From assembly GCF_024294785.1 (NCBI RefSeq), contig NZ_JANCLT010000007.1, positions 62,001 through 126,000 of the forward strand: a stretch of DNA of 64,000 bases. Reading direction: 5' to 3'. The stretch comes from Ectobacillus ponti. GTDB lineage: Bacteria; Bacillota; Bacilli; Bacillales; Bacillaceae_G. This document shows, one piece after another, positions 37,080-45,703 of the stretch (the first letter of the stretch is position 1; each line of letters starts with the position of its first letter). A program made the position numbers and the translations under genes. The notes beneath the pieces were generated by a model. The model saw only the letters and a list, made by a program, of their open reading frames with translations. It ran no database searches and was not told the origin of the DNA.

Positions 37080-37781
37080 ATGGCTCAATTGTCTATGGGC
37101 ACGAAATTTATGATTGGCTCAAATAGCGTTGCTGAATTGACCAATATTGGCGGACTAGAACTATCTGCTGATACAAAAGACGTGACAACGCTGGATTCTG
37201 GCGGGTGGAAGCAGTTTATCCAAGGTGTGAAGGATGCTGGCGAGGTTTCACTGAGCGGCTTCTTCAATGCCGGTGACACAAACGGACAGACGGCGCTATA
37301 CAATGCCTTCACGGCTGGTTCTATCCTGGCTTACACAATCCTGTTTCCCTTTGGTGCAAGCTGGACATTTAATGCTATTGTAACAAAAATCGGAACAGGC
37401 GCTGATCTTGAAGACACTGTAAGTTTTGATGCCACACTAAAAGTAACAGGGCAGCCGTCTCTTGGTCTGACTTCTTCCGCCGGCCTATCTGCACTGTCTC
37501 TGTCTGGAACAGGCGGCAGTTTAACTCCTGCTTTTGCGAACGGTACAAGCCTTTACTCCTATAGCGGCGTAACAGGTACATCTGTTACCGTGACGGCTAC
37601 AGGCGCAAACCAAACAATCGCCCTGTATGTGGATGGCGTATTCAACCAGAACTTAACAAGCGGCACCGCTTCTTCTGCCATCACGCTTTCCGGCATCGGT
37701 GTGCGTAAGCTGACAATTGTAGCGGCTGAAGCAGCAAAAGCACCACGTGTTTACGAAATCAACGTCGCGAAGACGGCATAA
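37080..37781 (+). CDS. Major tail protein with a C-terminal cadherin-like beta-sandwich domain
   Basis: 233 residues. The first ~140 are the tail-tube domain (LSMGTKFMIGSNSVAELTNIGGLELSADTKDVTTLDS). From about residue 142 (LSALSLSGTGGSLTPAFANG ... KAPRVYEINV) the sequence has the pattern of the cadherin-like beta-sandwich domain family. Such surface domains decorate tails and may bind the cell wall. Confidence 0.87.
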   Translation: MAQLSMGTKFMIGSNSVAELTNIGGLELSADTKDVTTLDSGGWKQFIQGVKDAGEVSLSGFFNAGDTNGQTALYNAFTAGSILAYTILFPFGASWTFNAIVTKIGTGADLEDTVSFDATLKVTGQPSLGLTSSAGLSALSLSGTGGSLTPAFANGTSLYSYSGVTGTSVTVTATGANQTIALYVDGVFNQNLTSGTASSAITLSGIGVRKLTIVAAEAAKAPRVYEINVAKTA

Positions 37782-37782
37782 G

Positions 37783-37810
37783 GCTAGGGGAATCATCCCC
37801 TGGCTTTTTT
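37783..37810 (+). terminator. Intrinsic terminator after the major tail gene
   Basis: GCTAGGGG (37783-37790) pairs with CCCCTGGC (37797-37804), one G-T pair, then six Ts. Likely partial, to favour tail-tube expression over assembly genes. Confidence 0.8.
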
Positions 37811-37828
37811 ATATGAGGAGGAAATGAA

Positions 37829-38152
37829 ATGAGCGATAAAAACGATGTTGTCATCATTGAGTTAGACCGGCCGCGTGAGCTGCGCTATGGGCACAAGGCG
37901 CTGAAAAAACTGACTGCTCTAACCGGTAAGGGCTTGGACAAGCTGGACACAGACAACTTTGATCTTGAAGAAATCGAAAAGGTGCTGTATTGCGGCCTGT
38001 TGTCTGATGCAAAAGATAACAATGAAACACTGAAACTAGAAGACATGGAAGACCTGCTCGACCAGGCACCGAGTTATGGGCACATCATGGAAAAGATGCA
38101 GGCTGCCTTTAACCTAGCGTTTGGCCAGTTTGAGGATGCGGAAAAAAACTGA
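37829..38152 (+). CDS. Tail assembly chaperone, zero-frame product (gpG-like)
   Basis: 107 residues, acidic, helical: LRYGHKALKKLTALTGKGLDKL... It lies between the tail tube and tape-measure genes, the fixed place of tail chaperones. It ends right after the slippery sequence A-AAA-AAC (38143-38149). Confidence 0.85.
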   Translation: MSDKNDVVIIELDRPRELRYGHKALKKLTALTGKGLDKLDTDNFDLEEIEKVLYCGLLSDAKDNNETLKLEDMEDLLDQAPSYGHIMEKMQAAFNLAFGQFEDAEKN

Positions 38153-38490
38153 CGGCGGATGGATCCGCTCCATCCGAACCTGAGCCCTGGTGTTGGGAAA
38201 GGTCACTGAAGGCTGCTATTGCTGTAGGTATACGGCTGGCAGAATATAACGACATGACACCCTACGAGCTGAATTTATTTATCAATGGCTATTACGAAAA
38301 ACAGAAGCAAGAGCAAGAGAATGATATAACACTTGCCTACTTGACTGCGTACTGGCACCGTGTCAAGAAAATGCCGGCTCTGAAGGACGTTTTGAAGCAG
38401 CCGCAGCAGCCTAAAAAACAGATGAGTAATGAGCAGATGTTTGAGCGAGTGAAGGCTTTGAATGCCGCGTTTGGCGGCGCGACTTATTGA
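37829..38490 (+). CDS. Tail assembly chaperone, -1 frameshift product (gpGT-like)
   Basis: Slipping back one base at 38143-38149 (A-AAA-AAC) moves ribosomes into a frame that is open from 38149 to 38490 and reads LTADGSAPSEPEPWCWERSL... to ALNAAFGGATY. The fused product has about 220 residues. The T part has no good start of its own near 38149, and the layout is the same as lambda G/GT. The extension contains WERSLKAAIAVGIRLAEY, like chaperone T domains. Confidence 0.85.
38143..38149 (+). other. Programmed -1 ribosomal frameshift site
   Basis: Heptamer A-AAA-AAC in the zero frame, followed directly by the TGA stop at 38150-38152. Matches the X-XXY-YYZ rule for -1 slippage. Confidence 0.85.
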
Positions 38491-38508
38491 GCAAGGGGGT
38501 GAACAGAT

Positions 38509-40881
38509 ATGGCAGTTATTCGCAACCTCATAGTACGTGCCGGCGCTGATTTCAGCGAGCTGCAGCAACAGATGCAGCGGGCACAGGCTAAAATCAAGAA
38601 TTTTAAAGAGAACATCAATAGTTCAATGAGCAGCATTAAATCTGCACTGGTTGCAGTCGGAACTACGCTCTTTATGTCAGATGCAATTCAAGACGCTGCA
38701 AAATTTGAGGCACAGATGGGTACTCTCAGTGAAAGTCTGGGCAGCAGCATGAATGACTTCGTAAAATGGCAGAATACCGTAGGGGCATCGTTGGGTTATT
38801 CTAAGCTGCAGTCTGCTGAGCTGGCAAACACACTGTCTTTGAATTTTAAGCAGTTCGCAACAAGCCAGCAGGACCTGCTCGACAAAACAACTAAGATGAT
38901 GGAAACGGCCGCGCTAATCTCTACGAAGCGTGGCATGGCCATGACTGAGGTATCAGACCGTATCAGATCCGCAATGAACCAGGAGGCGGACGGTGCTGAT
39001 GAGCTTGGCGTGAACGTTCGCGTGGCCGCCATTACACAGTCGAATGCCTATAAGCAGATGGCTAACGGCACGCCGTGGGACGAATTGTCTACTAATATGC
39101 AGAAGGCAATCCTGTACCATCACATCCTGGAATCAGTGAGCCAAAATTTAGGCTCTACAATGCAGGACAATACGGCAATGCGGATGTCTGCTTTTACTGC
39201 CTCGCTGTATGATGTGCGGCTTGCGCTCGGGCAGGCCTTTTTGCCGATTTTAAATGTGGTATTGCCGGTTCTTACATCATTCATGCGCGGCATCGAGATG
39301 GCCCTGCAGTATGTAGCTGCTTTTAGCTCTGCGCTATTTGGCAAAGCTACGTCCGGTCAAAAGGCACAAGCAGCTGCAACAAACCAACAGGCAGCCGCAA
39401 TGAATAAATTGGGGGATTCAATTGCCAATACGGGTAAAAAATCGAAGAAGGCAGCAGCTGATGCAAAGGGCAGTGTTGCCAGTTTTGACGAGGTGCATCA
39501 GTTAGAGGACCCCAAAAAGGGAGCAGCTGAAGATGATCCAGGAGCCGGAGGCGGCGGCGTTGGTGCTGGCGGCATGGCCGGCGCATCTCCTGTGAATTTC
39601 GAAACGAATGCACCGGAAATTGGGCAAAAGGTACAGGATTTCGCAAACCGTGTAAAGGGGATTATGTCCGATATCGGTGCCTTCATGTCAAAAAATAAGG
39701 ACATTATCACCAGTGCCATTGCCGGCATTGCAGCAGGCTTTGCTACATTTGCAATCCTCTCAAACTGGACGGAAATTGTAGGGGGGCTGACTATTGCCTG
39801 GGAGGCACTGACAGCCGCACTTGCCGGAATCGCCTGGCCAATTGTTGCAATCGCTGCTTTGGTCGCATTATTTGTTGGTAATCTGGTCTATTTGTGGAGG
39901 ACAAACGAAAAATTCCGCGATTCGGTTTTAGAGGTCTGGAATAAAATTTCTAGTTTTGTAAAAGGCGTTGTCTCAGACATGTGGAACAGTGTTATGGCCA
40001 CATGGAATAAATATGGCCCCGATATTGTGAATGGTATTGGCGATGCAATGAAGTCTATACAGGACCTCATAGTAAACCTATGGGAGAATTTCCTGAAGCC
40101 GATTATGGAAAATGGATTAGAGGTACTAAAGGATCTATGGAACAACCACCTGAAAGCTCTCGTCGATAGAGTACTAGATTTTGTTGGCAAACTGATAACG
40201 GCTGCTTTAGATATTTACAACAAATTTATCATGCCGATTGTAAATTTCTTAGTGGGTGTCCTTGGTCCCATTTTTGCTGCAGTTTTTTCCGGTCTGATGC
40301 GTGCATTAGGCGGATTTTTGGGTGACGTATTTGATTTTGCATCAGGACTTTTCCGCATTCTTGGTGGCATTGTTGATTTTATAGCAGGCGTATTCACCGG
40401 GAATTGGTCGCGTGCATGGAATGGCGTGAAGGATATTTTTGGCGGAATTTTCGACAGTCTATATGCACTGGTGAAACGTCCGCTCAACTGGATTATCAGC
40501 ATGATTAACGATGTAATCGGCGGTTTGAATTCCTTGAGCATAGATGTTCCGGATTGGGTGCCGGGAGTCGGTGGACAGAAATGGGGCGTACACATTCCGC
40601 GTATTCCTGCACTGGCGAAAGGCGGTATTACATCTGGTCCTACACTGGCACTCATCGGGGACAACCCCGGCGGGGAAGAGGTCGTATCGCCGCTGGATAA
40701 GCTGACAGGCATTGTAACAAACGCTATGATGACTGCTCTGTCATTCAATCAGCCGCGCTCAAATGTGAGTGGGGACATCATCCTGAATGTGGACGGCAAG
40801 CAGTTTGCCCGAATTGTTAAGCCATATCTTGATCTTGAAAACAAGCGCGTTGGCGCAAATGTAAGACTACAATCGCTGTAA
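38509..40881 (+). CDS. Tail tape measure protein
   Basis: 790 residues. N-terminal coiled coil (LQQQMQRAQAKIKNFKENINS), middle helical region, a Gly-rich linker near residue 345, hydrophobic segments about 405-460 and a C-terminal part with WVPGVGGQKWGVHIPRIPALAKGGI. By the family rule of about 0.15 nm per residue the tail would be near 120 nm. Large ORF after the chaperones is diagnostic of a siphovirus. Confidence 0.93.
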   Translation: MAVIRNLIVRAGADFSELQQQMQRAQAKIKNFKENINSSMSSIKSALVAVGTTLFMSDAIQDAAKFEAQMGTLSESLGSSMNDFVKWQNTVGASLGYSKLQSAELANTLSLNFKQFATSQQDLLDKTTKMMETAALISTKRGMAMTEVSDRIRSAMNQEADGADELGVNVRVAAITQSNAYKQMANGTPWDELSTNMQKAILYHHILESVSQNLGSTMQDNTAMRMSAFTASLYDVRLALGQAFLPILNVVLPVLTSFMRGIEMALQYVAAFSSALFGKATSGQKAQAAATNQQAAAMNKLGDSIANTGKKSKKAAADAKGSVASFDEVHQLEDPKKGAAEDDPGAGGGGVGAGGMAGASPVNFETNAPEIGQKVQDFANRVKGIMSDIGAFMSKNKDIITSAIAGIAAGFATFAILSNWTEIVGGLTIAWEALTAALAGIAWPIVAIAALVALFVGNLVYLWRTNEKFRDSVLEVWNKISSFVKGVVSDMWNSVMATWNKYGPDIVNGIGDAMKSIQDLIVNLWENFLKPIMENGLEVLKDLWNNHLKALVDRVLDFVGKLITAALDIYNKFIMPIVNFLVGVLGPIFAAVFSGLMRALGGFLGDVFDFASGLFRILGGIVDFIAGVFTGNWSRAWNGVKDIFGGIFDSLYALVKRPLNWIISMINDVIGGLNSLSIDVPDWVPGVGGQKWGVHIPRIPALAKGGITSGPTLALIGDNPGGEEVVSPLDKLTGIVTNAMMTALSFNQPRSNVSGDIILNVDGKQFARIVKPYLDLENKRVGANVRLQSL

Positions 40882-40893
40882 AGGAGTGGGAAC

Positions 40894-41244
40894 ATGGCAC
40901 TACTGACAATCGGCGGAGTGGCGATGCCTACTCCTTCCGACCTGCAGGTGGGCATCATGGATATTTCGAATGCCCAGCGTAATGCGAACGGACTCATGAT
41001 TATTGAGCGCATTGCGACAAAGCGCAAGCTCTCAGTGTCCTACAATTATGCCTCAGCTGCGGATATGCAGAAAATCCTACAGGCCGTTGCGCCTGTTTTT
41101 TATAACGTCACATTTTTAAATCCGCTCACAAATGCCTATGAAACAAGCAGCTTTTACTGCGGGGATAGATCCGTCGGAATGATTGATTATGTGAACAGCG
41201 TCCCCCGTTACAAAGACCTAAAATTCGACCTAATAGAAAGGTAG
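40894..41244 (+). CDS. Tail protein (DUF6711-like, distal tail region)
   Basis: 116 residues: MALLTIGGVAMPTPSDLQVGI ... AQRNANGLMIIERIATKRKL ... FYCGDRSVGMIDYV. A conserved small tail-tip protein type in Bacillus phages. Precedes the hub-like protein. Confidence 0.7.
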   Translation: MALLTIGGVAMPTPSDLQVGIMDISNAQRNANGLMIIERIATKRKLSVSYNYASAADMQKILQAVAPVFYNVTFLNPLTNAYETSSFYCGDRSVGMIDYVNSVPRYKDLKFDLIER

Positions 41245-41252
41245 GAGTCAAT

Positions 41253-42422
41253 ATGAGCATTGCAACATCAGCTGCGTACAAAGCCGGCATTTACGCGAAT
41301 GTCCGGCAGATAGATGCACAGATTGATTTCACTTTTCAAGGGACGAAGACAACATACGGCGATGAGCGGATTGTGAAAATCAACATTGTGGAAGAGATAT
41401 CTGTTTTGAATGATACAATCCCCTCTGACCAGCTGACAATCGTACTGGACAATACAGACGGGACCTTCAACTTTTTAAATCTACAGAACATGCAGCAGAT
41501 CATTGCTAGCCGTCCACAAATTGATGTGCGTTTTGGCTTGAAGCTGGACACCTCGACAGAATGGCTGCAGATGGGCACGTACTATGTGGATGCCTGGAAG
41601 AATGACCCGGGGGCTATGACTATCACGCTGACAGCTCATGACAACATGATGATGCTGGACAATATCAACTATTCTGGCTCTGGAAAGGGCATGACGCTCT
41701 ATAACATTGCAGCTGATATTTTTGCTGTTGCCGGCATCACGAAATACTACATAGACCCGGCACTGAAGAATACTACGACCAGTACAGGCTTTAAAGACAG
41801 GCTATCCTGCCGGAACGCACTGCAGCATGTGGGCATTATGGGGCAGGCGGCGGTGTATCAGGACAGGGACGGCACAGTGATGGTCAAGCGGTTTGCGACA
41901 CTGGACGCCAGCCTGCTCTACCTGAACTATGCTTCCACACAGAGGACATTGTGGGGCTATCCCGGTGCAAGCAATACTATCCTGAACAACACGGACGGGG
42001 GCATGCGCTACATTGATTTAAATGATATGTATGCCATCCCTGAGATTACGCTTGATAAATCGGTCTATCAGGTTGTTGTGAAAGTGTACAGCGTAGACGG
42101 ATCCAGTGCGGATAGCGTTTTTACAAATACGAGCATCGCCGGACAGAATGGTCAATCCTTTACGATTGATAATCCGCTCATTAGTGATGCAGCTACAGCT
42201 GCTAAGGTAGCTAACTGGTTTATAGCTGAATCCAATTACAATGCAGTATATAAATCTACCTGGCGGCAGAATCCCTGCCTGCAGGCCACTGACGTTGTGA
42301 TTGTGGAATCTGGATTTAAGTCTGGCCAGAACAATGTCATCAAGCAGACGCGGGTATATAAGCAGGAATTTAATTATGAGGGCTATTTATCCGGCGTAAC
42401 GGAAAGCAGAGGGGGGATTTAA
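41253..42422 (+). CDS. Tail tip / baseplate hub-like protein
   Basis: 389 residues, beta-rich: the N-terminal part (EEISVLNDTIPSDQLTIVLDNTDGTFNFLN) resembles the hub fold of gp27/Tal-like proteins; no peptidase motif seen. Probably anchors the fibre made by the next gene, one base away. Confidence 0.72.
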   Translation: MSIATSAAYKAGIYANVRQIDAQIDFTFQGTKTTYGDERIVKINIVEEISVLNDTIPSDQLTIVLDNTDGTFNFLNLQNMQQIIASRPQIDVRFGLKLDTSTEWLQMGTYYVDAWKNDPGAMTITLTAHDNMMMLDNINYSGSGKGMTLYNIAADIFAVAGITKYYIDPALKNTTTSTGFKDRLSCRNALQHVGIMGQAAVYQDRDGTVMVKRFATLDASLLYLNYASTQRTLWGYPGASNTILNNTDGGMRYIDLNDMYAIPEITLDKSVYQVVVKVYSVDGSSADSVFTNTSIAGQNGQSFTIDNPLISDAATAAKVANWFIAESNYNAVYKSTWRQNPCLQATDVVIVESGFKSGQNNVIKQTRVYKQEFNYEGYLSGVTESRGGI

Positions 42423-42423
42423 T

Positions 42424-43362
42424 ATGCCTTATCAGAAGACAACCTGGGCAGACCGGCAAGTATCGCGGCCGCTCACATTTACAATGACAAATAATGCGGA
42501 TGGGACTGTAACACTGACACCAGCTGAGGGAACTATCATCGCTAGTGGTACACCTATCACTGCAGCAAACTTGAACAATATGGAAACCGGAATTGCCAAC
42601 GCCCTTCCGATGAGTGAAGGCGGTACGGTGCAGGGCGCTGTTAAAATGAATGCCGGTACTGTGGTTGCGGCCGTGCAAGGATTGAAGTTCGACGCGGCCA
42701 GGGCTGCACAGTCTCAAATTCTGTGGAATGCAAGCGCGGCAAGTGATTATGGAATGGTCTTCAATGTGGACGGAGTGTCGGTCCTAGTTTTAACATCTGA
42801 TAGAAAAGTTACCGCGAATGGCAACGTGCTGGTTAAAAATGCAGCAAACGGCTACTATATGGTGATCACAGAAGAGAAAATTGAAAACCCTACGGGCACT
42901 GGTAATTTAACAGTTAAATCAGCAGATACAGGCGGAAACGTAGTGCTGCACTGTCCGGCAGCCGAGATCCAAACAAAATCAAACGGGCTGCGAGTGTGTA
43001 ATCCTGCTTTTTCGGCATACGTTCCTGTCTATGCTTCTGCATTTACCAACATGTCGAAGCGCGACCTCAAAAAGAACATCGAGGATTACACAGGCAGCGG
43101 TGAGGATATCGTCAACAGTGCAACGCTCAGGGAGTATCATTACAAGTCCGAACTTGATCAAGAGTTGAAGCATGTTGGGCTTATCTATGAAGAAGCACCT
43201 GTTGAGGTCATTGATCTGCAGGGCAACGGCGTGGATGTGTACGCAATGACTAGTGTTGCCTGGAAAGCCATACAGGAGTTATCCGGTAAGCTGGCAGCGA
43301 TGGAAAAGCAAAATGCCGATCTGGAAGCACGCCTGGCCAGACTAGAAGAAGCTGCCGTGTAG
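42424..43362 (+). CDS. Tail fibre / receptor-binding protein with S74-type intramolecular chaperone
   Basis: 312 residues. N-terminal attachment region, central beta-rich part, and from about residue 208 a C-terminal domain MSKRDLKKNIEDY ... KHVGLIYEEAPVEVID ... AMTSVAWKAIQELSGKLAAME ending in a coiled coil. This is the pattern of peptidase S74 chaperones, which trimerise fibres and then cut themselves off; the Ser-Lys pair would be in SKRDLKKN. The fibre is short. Confidence 0.8.
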   Translation: MPYQKTTWADRQVSRPLTFTMTNNADGTVTLTPAEGTIIASGTPITAANLNNMETGIANALPMSEGGTVQGAVKMNAGTVVAAVQGLKFDAARAAQSQILWNASAASDYGMVFNVDGVSVLVLTSDRKVTANGNVLVKNAANGYYMVITEEKIENPTGTGNLTVKSADTGGNVVLHCPAAEIQTKSNGLRVCNPAFSAYVPVYASAFTNMSKRDLKKNIEDYTGSGEDIVNSATLREYHYKSELDQELKHVGLIYEEAPVEVIDLQGNGVDVYAMTSVAWKAIQELSGKLAAMEKQNADLEARLARLEEAAV

Positions 43363-43385
43363 CAGCTGCGCATACGAAAACTCAG

Positions 43386-43406
43386 GAGCCCTCACCGGCT
43401 CTTTTT
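43386..43406 (+). terminator. Intrinsic terminator between fibre and lysis genes
   Basis: GAGCC (43386-43390) with GGCTC (43397-43401), then TTTTT. Confidence 0.75.
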
Positions 43407-43434
43407 ATTTATAGATATGAGGGGAGCGGGAACA

Positions 43435-43722
43435 GTGGACAAAGTGGAACTAGGAGTCTTAATTGCGATAGCCTCGCTTGCTGTTGCCTATCTAGGATAC
43501 AGTCTCAACCGTAAGCGGGATATGCGGGCGGATGTACAGCAGGATGCAGAAGTAAAGGCAAAGCTCACCTACATCCAGCGCGGTGTTGATGATATCCGGC
43601 TGGACATTAAGGCATCCGAGCGGAAAATCAGTGACTTAGGAGAGCGTGTGACAAGAGTAGAAGAGAGCGCCAAGCAGGCACATAAGCGACTTGATGCTGT
43701 GGAAGGAGGAGAAAAGCGATGA
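43435..43722 (+). CDS. Membrane-anchored coiled-coil lysis-module protein
   Basis: 95 residues: one N-terminal membrane span (LGVLIAIASLAVAYLGYSL) and a coiled coil (RGVDDIRLDIKASERKISDLGERVTRVEESAKQAH). Resembles XhlA-type holin partners. GTG at 43435 lies 8 bases after AGGGGAG. Overlaps the holin start by 4 bases. Confidence 0.75.
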   Translation: MDKVELGVLIAIASLAVAYLGYSLNRKRDMRADVQQDAEVKAKLTYIQRGVDDIRLDIKASERKISDLGERVTRVEESAKQAHKRLDAVEGGEKR

Positions 43723-43928
43723 ACAGATGGCGGAACTACGGCATGTATGCATCTCTGGCAGCCTTGCTGCTCGTGGTGCTGCAGGCTTTCGATGTGAAGG
43801 TAGATGTGGACTTGTTTAACAAAATTGTCGCACTAGTGCTGGGTGTGCTTGCAGCTGCAGGCATCATCAGCAATCCGACTACGCAAAACACTTGGTTTGG
43901 CGATGACAAAAAGGAGGATGAGCAGTAA
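43719..43928 (+). CDS. Phage holin (phi-LC3 type)
   Basis: 69 residues with two membrane spans and the family ending GIISNPTTQNTWFGDDKK. Permeabilises the membrane so endolysin can act. One-base overlap with the endolysin gene. Confidence 0.9.
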   Translation: MNRWRNYGMYASLAALLLVVLQAFDVKVDVDLFNKIVALVLGVLAAAGIISNPTTQNTWFGDDKKEDEQ

Positions 43929-44614
43929 TGGCTATGACATTGCAAAGTTTACTAGACAAGGCAAACCGCAAGTTGAATGCTGCCGGCATGAACCCAGTGG
44001 CGGCAGAGCTTACGCGTCAGGTTATCACAGATATGCATGCACAAGGAATTTACATCTGTGTGGCACAGGGCTTCCGCAGCATTGCTGAGCAGAACGCATT
44101 GTACGCGCAGGGCCGGACAGCGCCCGGTAGCATCGTGACAAACGCGAAGGGCGGAAAGTCCAATCACAATTTTGGTGTAGCTGTAGACTTGTGCCTATAT
44201 ACCACTGATGGATCAGATGTCATTTGGGATGTATCTGGACCGTTTCAAAAAGTCATCGCGGCGATGAAAGCCCGCGGCTTCAAGTGGGGCGGTGATTGGA
44301 CAGGCTTCAAGGACTACCCACATTTTGAGATTTGCGATGCGGTTTCCGGCGAACAACCACCAAAGGAGGTCATGAAAATGGCACAACTAGTAACATTTGT
44401 ACGCACAGGCGGATATTCCGGTGATGCACTGAAAGAGGTGCACGGCCTGCTGCTGCAGAAGAATTGGGGCTATACACCGGCACGCAAGAGTGACGGCACA
44501 CTTGAGTTTGTTGTAGGCGGCTTTACTGCGGATGCACCTTCCCAAGCAGCATTGGCAGAGCTTGTGGCATTCCTGCAGGCGCGCAGCTATTGGTATGATA
44601 CATTCACAATGTGA
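43928..44614 (+). CDS. Endolysin, M15 (VanY/CwlK-like) peptidase
   Basis: 228 residues. Zinc site: His and Asp in SNHNFGVAVDLCLY (about 80 and 87) and His in YPHFEIC (about 132), typical of L-alanyl-D-glutamate peptidases such as Ply500. After a linker near residue 140 comes a wall-binding-like domain (AQLVTFVRTGGYSGDALKEVHGLLLQKNWGYTPARK) I cannot name. Last gene of the rightward late operon. Confidence 0.9.
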   Translation: MAMTLQSLLDKANRKLNAAGMNPVAAELTRQVITDMHAQGIYICVAQGFRSIAEQNALYAQGRTAPGSIVTNAKGGKSNHNFGVAVDLCLYTTDGSDVIWDVSGPFQKVIAAMKARGFKWGGDWTGFKDYPHFEICDAVSGEQPPKEVMKMAQLVTFVRTGGYSGDALKEVHGLLLQKNWGYTPARKSDGTLEFVVGGFTADAPSQAALAELVAFLQARSYWYDTFTM

Positions 44615-44620
44615 TGCAAA

Positions 44621-44653
44621 AGCCCTCTTCCGTTGTGGAGGAGGGCTGTTTTC
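44621..44653 (+). terminator. Terminator at the end of the late operon
   Basis: AGCCCTC (44621-44627) and GAGGGCT (44641-44647) followed by GTTTTC. Separates the convergent late and right-arm operons. Confidence 0.8.
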
Positions 44654-44676
44654 ATTTGTGGAGGGGTAGAATATTC

Positions 44677-45249
44677 TCATTCTTTGTTTTTTTCGTGTAG
44701 GCGCAAATACTCCATAATCTGCGGCACTTCCCTCTTTGATTGATAGTACAGTACGCAGCAAGCCCCTTCTGTTCCTTTGTGCTGCTGTATTTTCTTTTTT
44801 GTGGCCCCGATCTGCTGATGCAGATGCTCATTCAACCGTTCCAGGATTTCTGCAGCTGCATAGAAGCGCAGACGCTCTCCGGCATGGTTGGCAATCCGAT
44901 TGAAAAATGTATCTTGAGTGTGATGAACAGCAAAGTAGCCGCGCAGAAACTCCGCTTCTTCCTTCTCATCCAACACAGGCATTCTGCGCTCTATGTTCAG
45001 TTTGCCTTCATATCCGTGCTGCCGCATCCAGTCCACATAGTGATGCTGAATTGGAATGTGCAGCACATAGGATATACCGCCATCTGTACTTGTGCGTTGT
45101 AGCAGATCTCGACCTGGGCACAAGGCATCACGTATTTGCTCTAGTAGGTCCAGCCGCTTGGAGCGCAGCCGGAACCCACCTTTCCCTGAACCTGTGATGC
45201 TTCCGTTTCCCCAAATAAATCCCACAATCCAAAAATCAACGATTTCCAT
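44677..45249 (-). CDS. LAGLIDADG-like protein with degenerate active site
   Basis: 190 residues. Motif 1 is WIVGFIWGNGSI, where the usual acidic residue of the GDG pattern is Asn; motif 2 is FLRGYFAVHHTQ; the C-terminal LYYQSKREVPQIMEYL also fits the homing-endonuclease fold. No host gene is split, so it is free-standing. Loss of the catalytic acids suggests a DNA-binding role (as in WhiA) rather than cutting. Starts 11 bases inside the end of the HTH gene remnant. Confidence 0.7.
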   Translation of the reverse strand: MEIVDFWIVGFIWGNGSITGSGKGGFRLRSKRLDLLEQIRDALCPGRDLLQRTSTDGGISYVLHIPIQHHYVDWMRQHGYEGKLNIERRMPVLDEKEEAEFLRGYFAVHHTQDTFFNRIANHAGERLRFYAAAEILERLNEHLHQQIGATKKKIQQHKGTEGACCVLYYQSKREVPQIMEYLRLHEKNKE

Positions 45250-45402
45250 ACAAACGTTCCATCCCCGCTCTTGTGACCAACCATGTGCCGCCAGACTTCA
45301 TCATTTCATCCGGGCGGAACTTCCGCAGGTTGCAGAGCTTTTTTGTATAGCCGGTAGGCAGCCCCCACTCCGCATCAGCAGCGGAGGCTGTCAGTACCGC
45401 AT
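45236..45402 (-). pseudogene. Small helix-turn-helix gene, probably frameshifted near its start
   Basis: From about 45394 the minus strand reads LTASAADAEWGLPTGYTKKL ... DEMMKSGGTWLVTRAGMERLYGNR, a typical small phage/plasmid helix-turn-helix protein of ~55 residues. No ATG, GTG or TTG is in frame back to the preceding stop. ATG at 45402 is out of frame by one base; adding one base after its third codon (MRY-LTAS) restores a normal start. So it is either a one-base deletion or uses CTG at 45394. Confidence 0.55.
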
Positions 45403-45414
45403 AGAGCGGGGATT

Positions 45415-45678
45415 CTACTTTCCCAGCAATTCGGGGTAGTCGGCCACCAGGTCATGCACGTTGATGCTGTCGCCCAGGTCAAATTCCTCTCCGGCCTCCA
45501 CGCCGAACACTTCGTTTGCTTCTTCCGCGATTCCCTTCACCGGGATGATTTCAATCTCGCCAGTTTCGTCATCTCTGTGCAGCTCTACTACTACTGTGGC
45601 CGCAAAGTCTGCGCCGCCCTCTTCGTACATATATCCAAAATCCAACGCAACGTTTTTCAGCTCAACTACTTTCATCAT
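45415..45678 (-). CDS. Hypothetical acidic protein, 87 residues
   Basis: MMKVVELKNVALDFGYMYEE... with many Glu/Asp (GEIEIIPVKGIAEEANEVFGVEAGEEFD). Site GGGAGGAATGGATC on the minus strand. Not recognised. Confidence 0.7.
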   Translation of the reverse strand: MMKVVELKNVALDFGYMYEEGGADFAATVVVELHRDDETGEIEIIPVKGIAEEANEVFGVEAGEEFDLGDSINVHDLVADYPELLGK

Positions 45679-45703
45679 GATCCATTCCTCCCTATTTTTG
45701 GTT

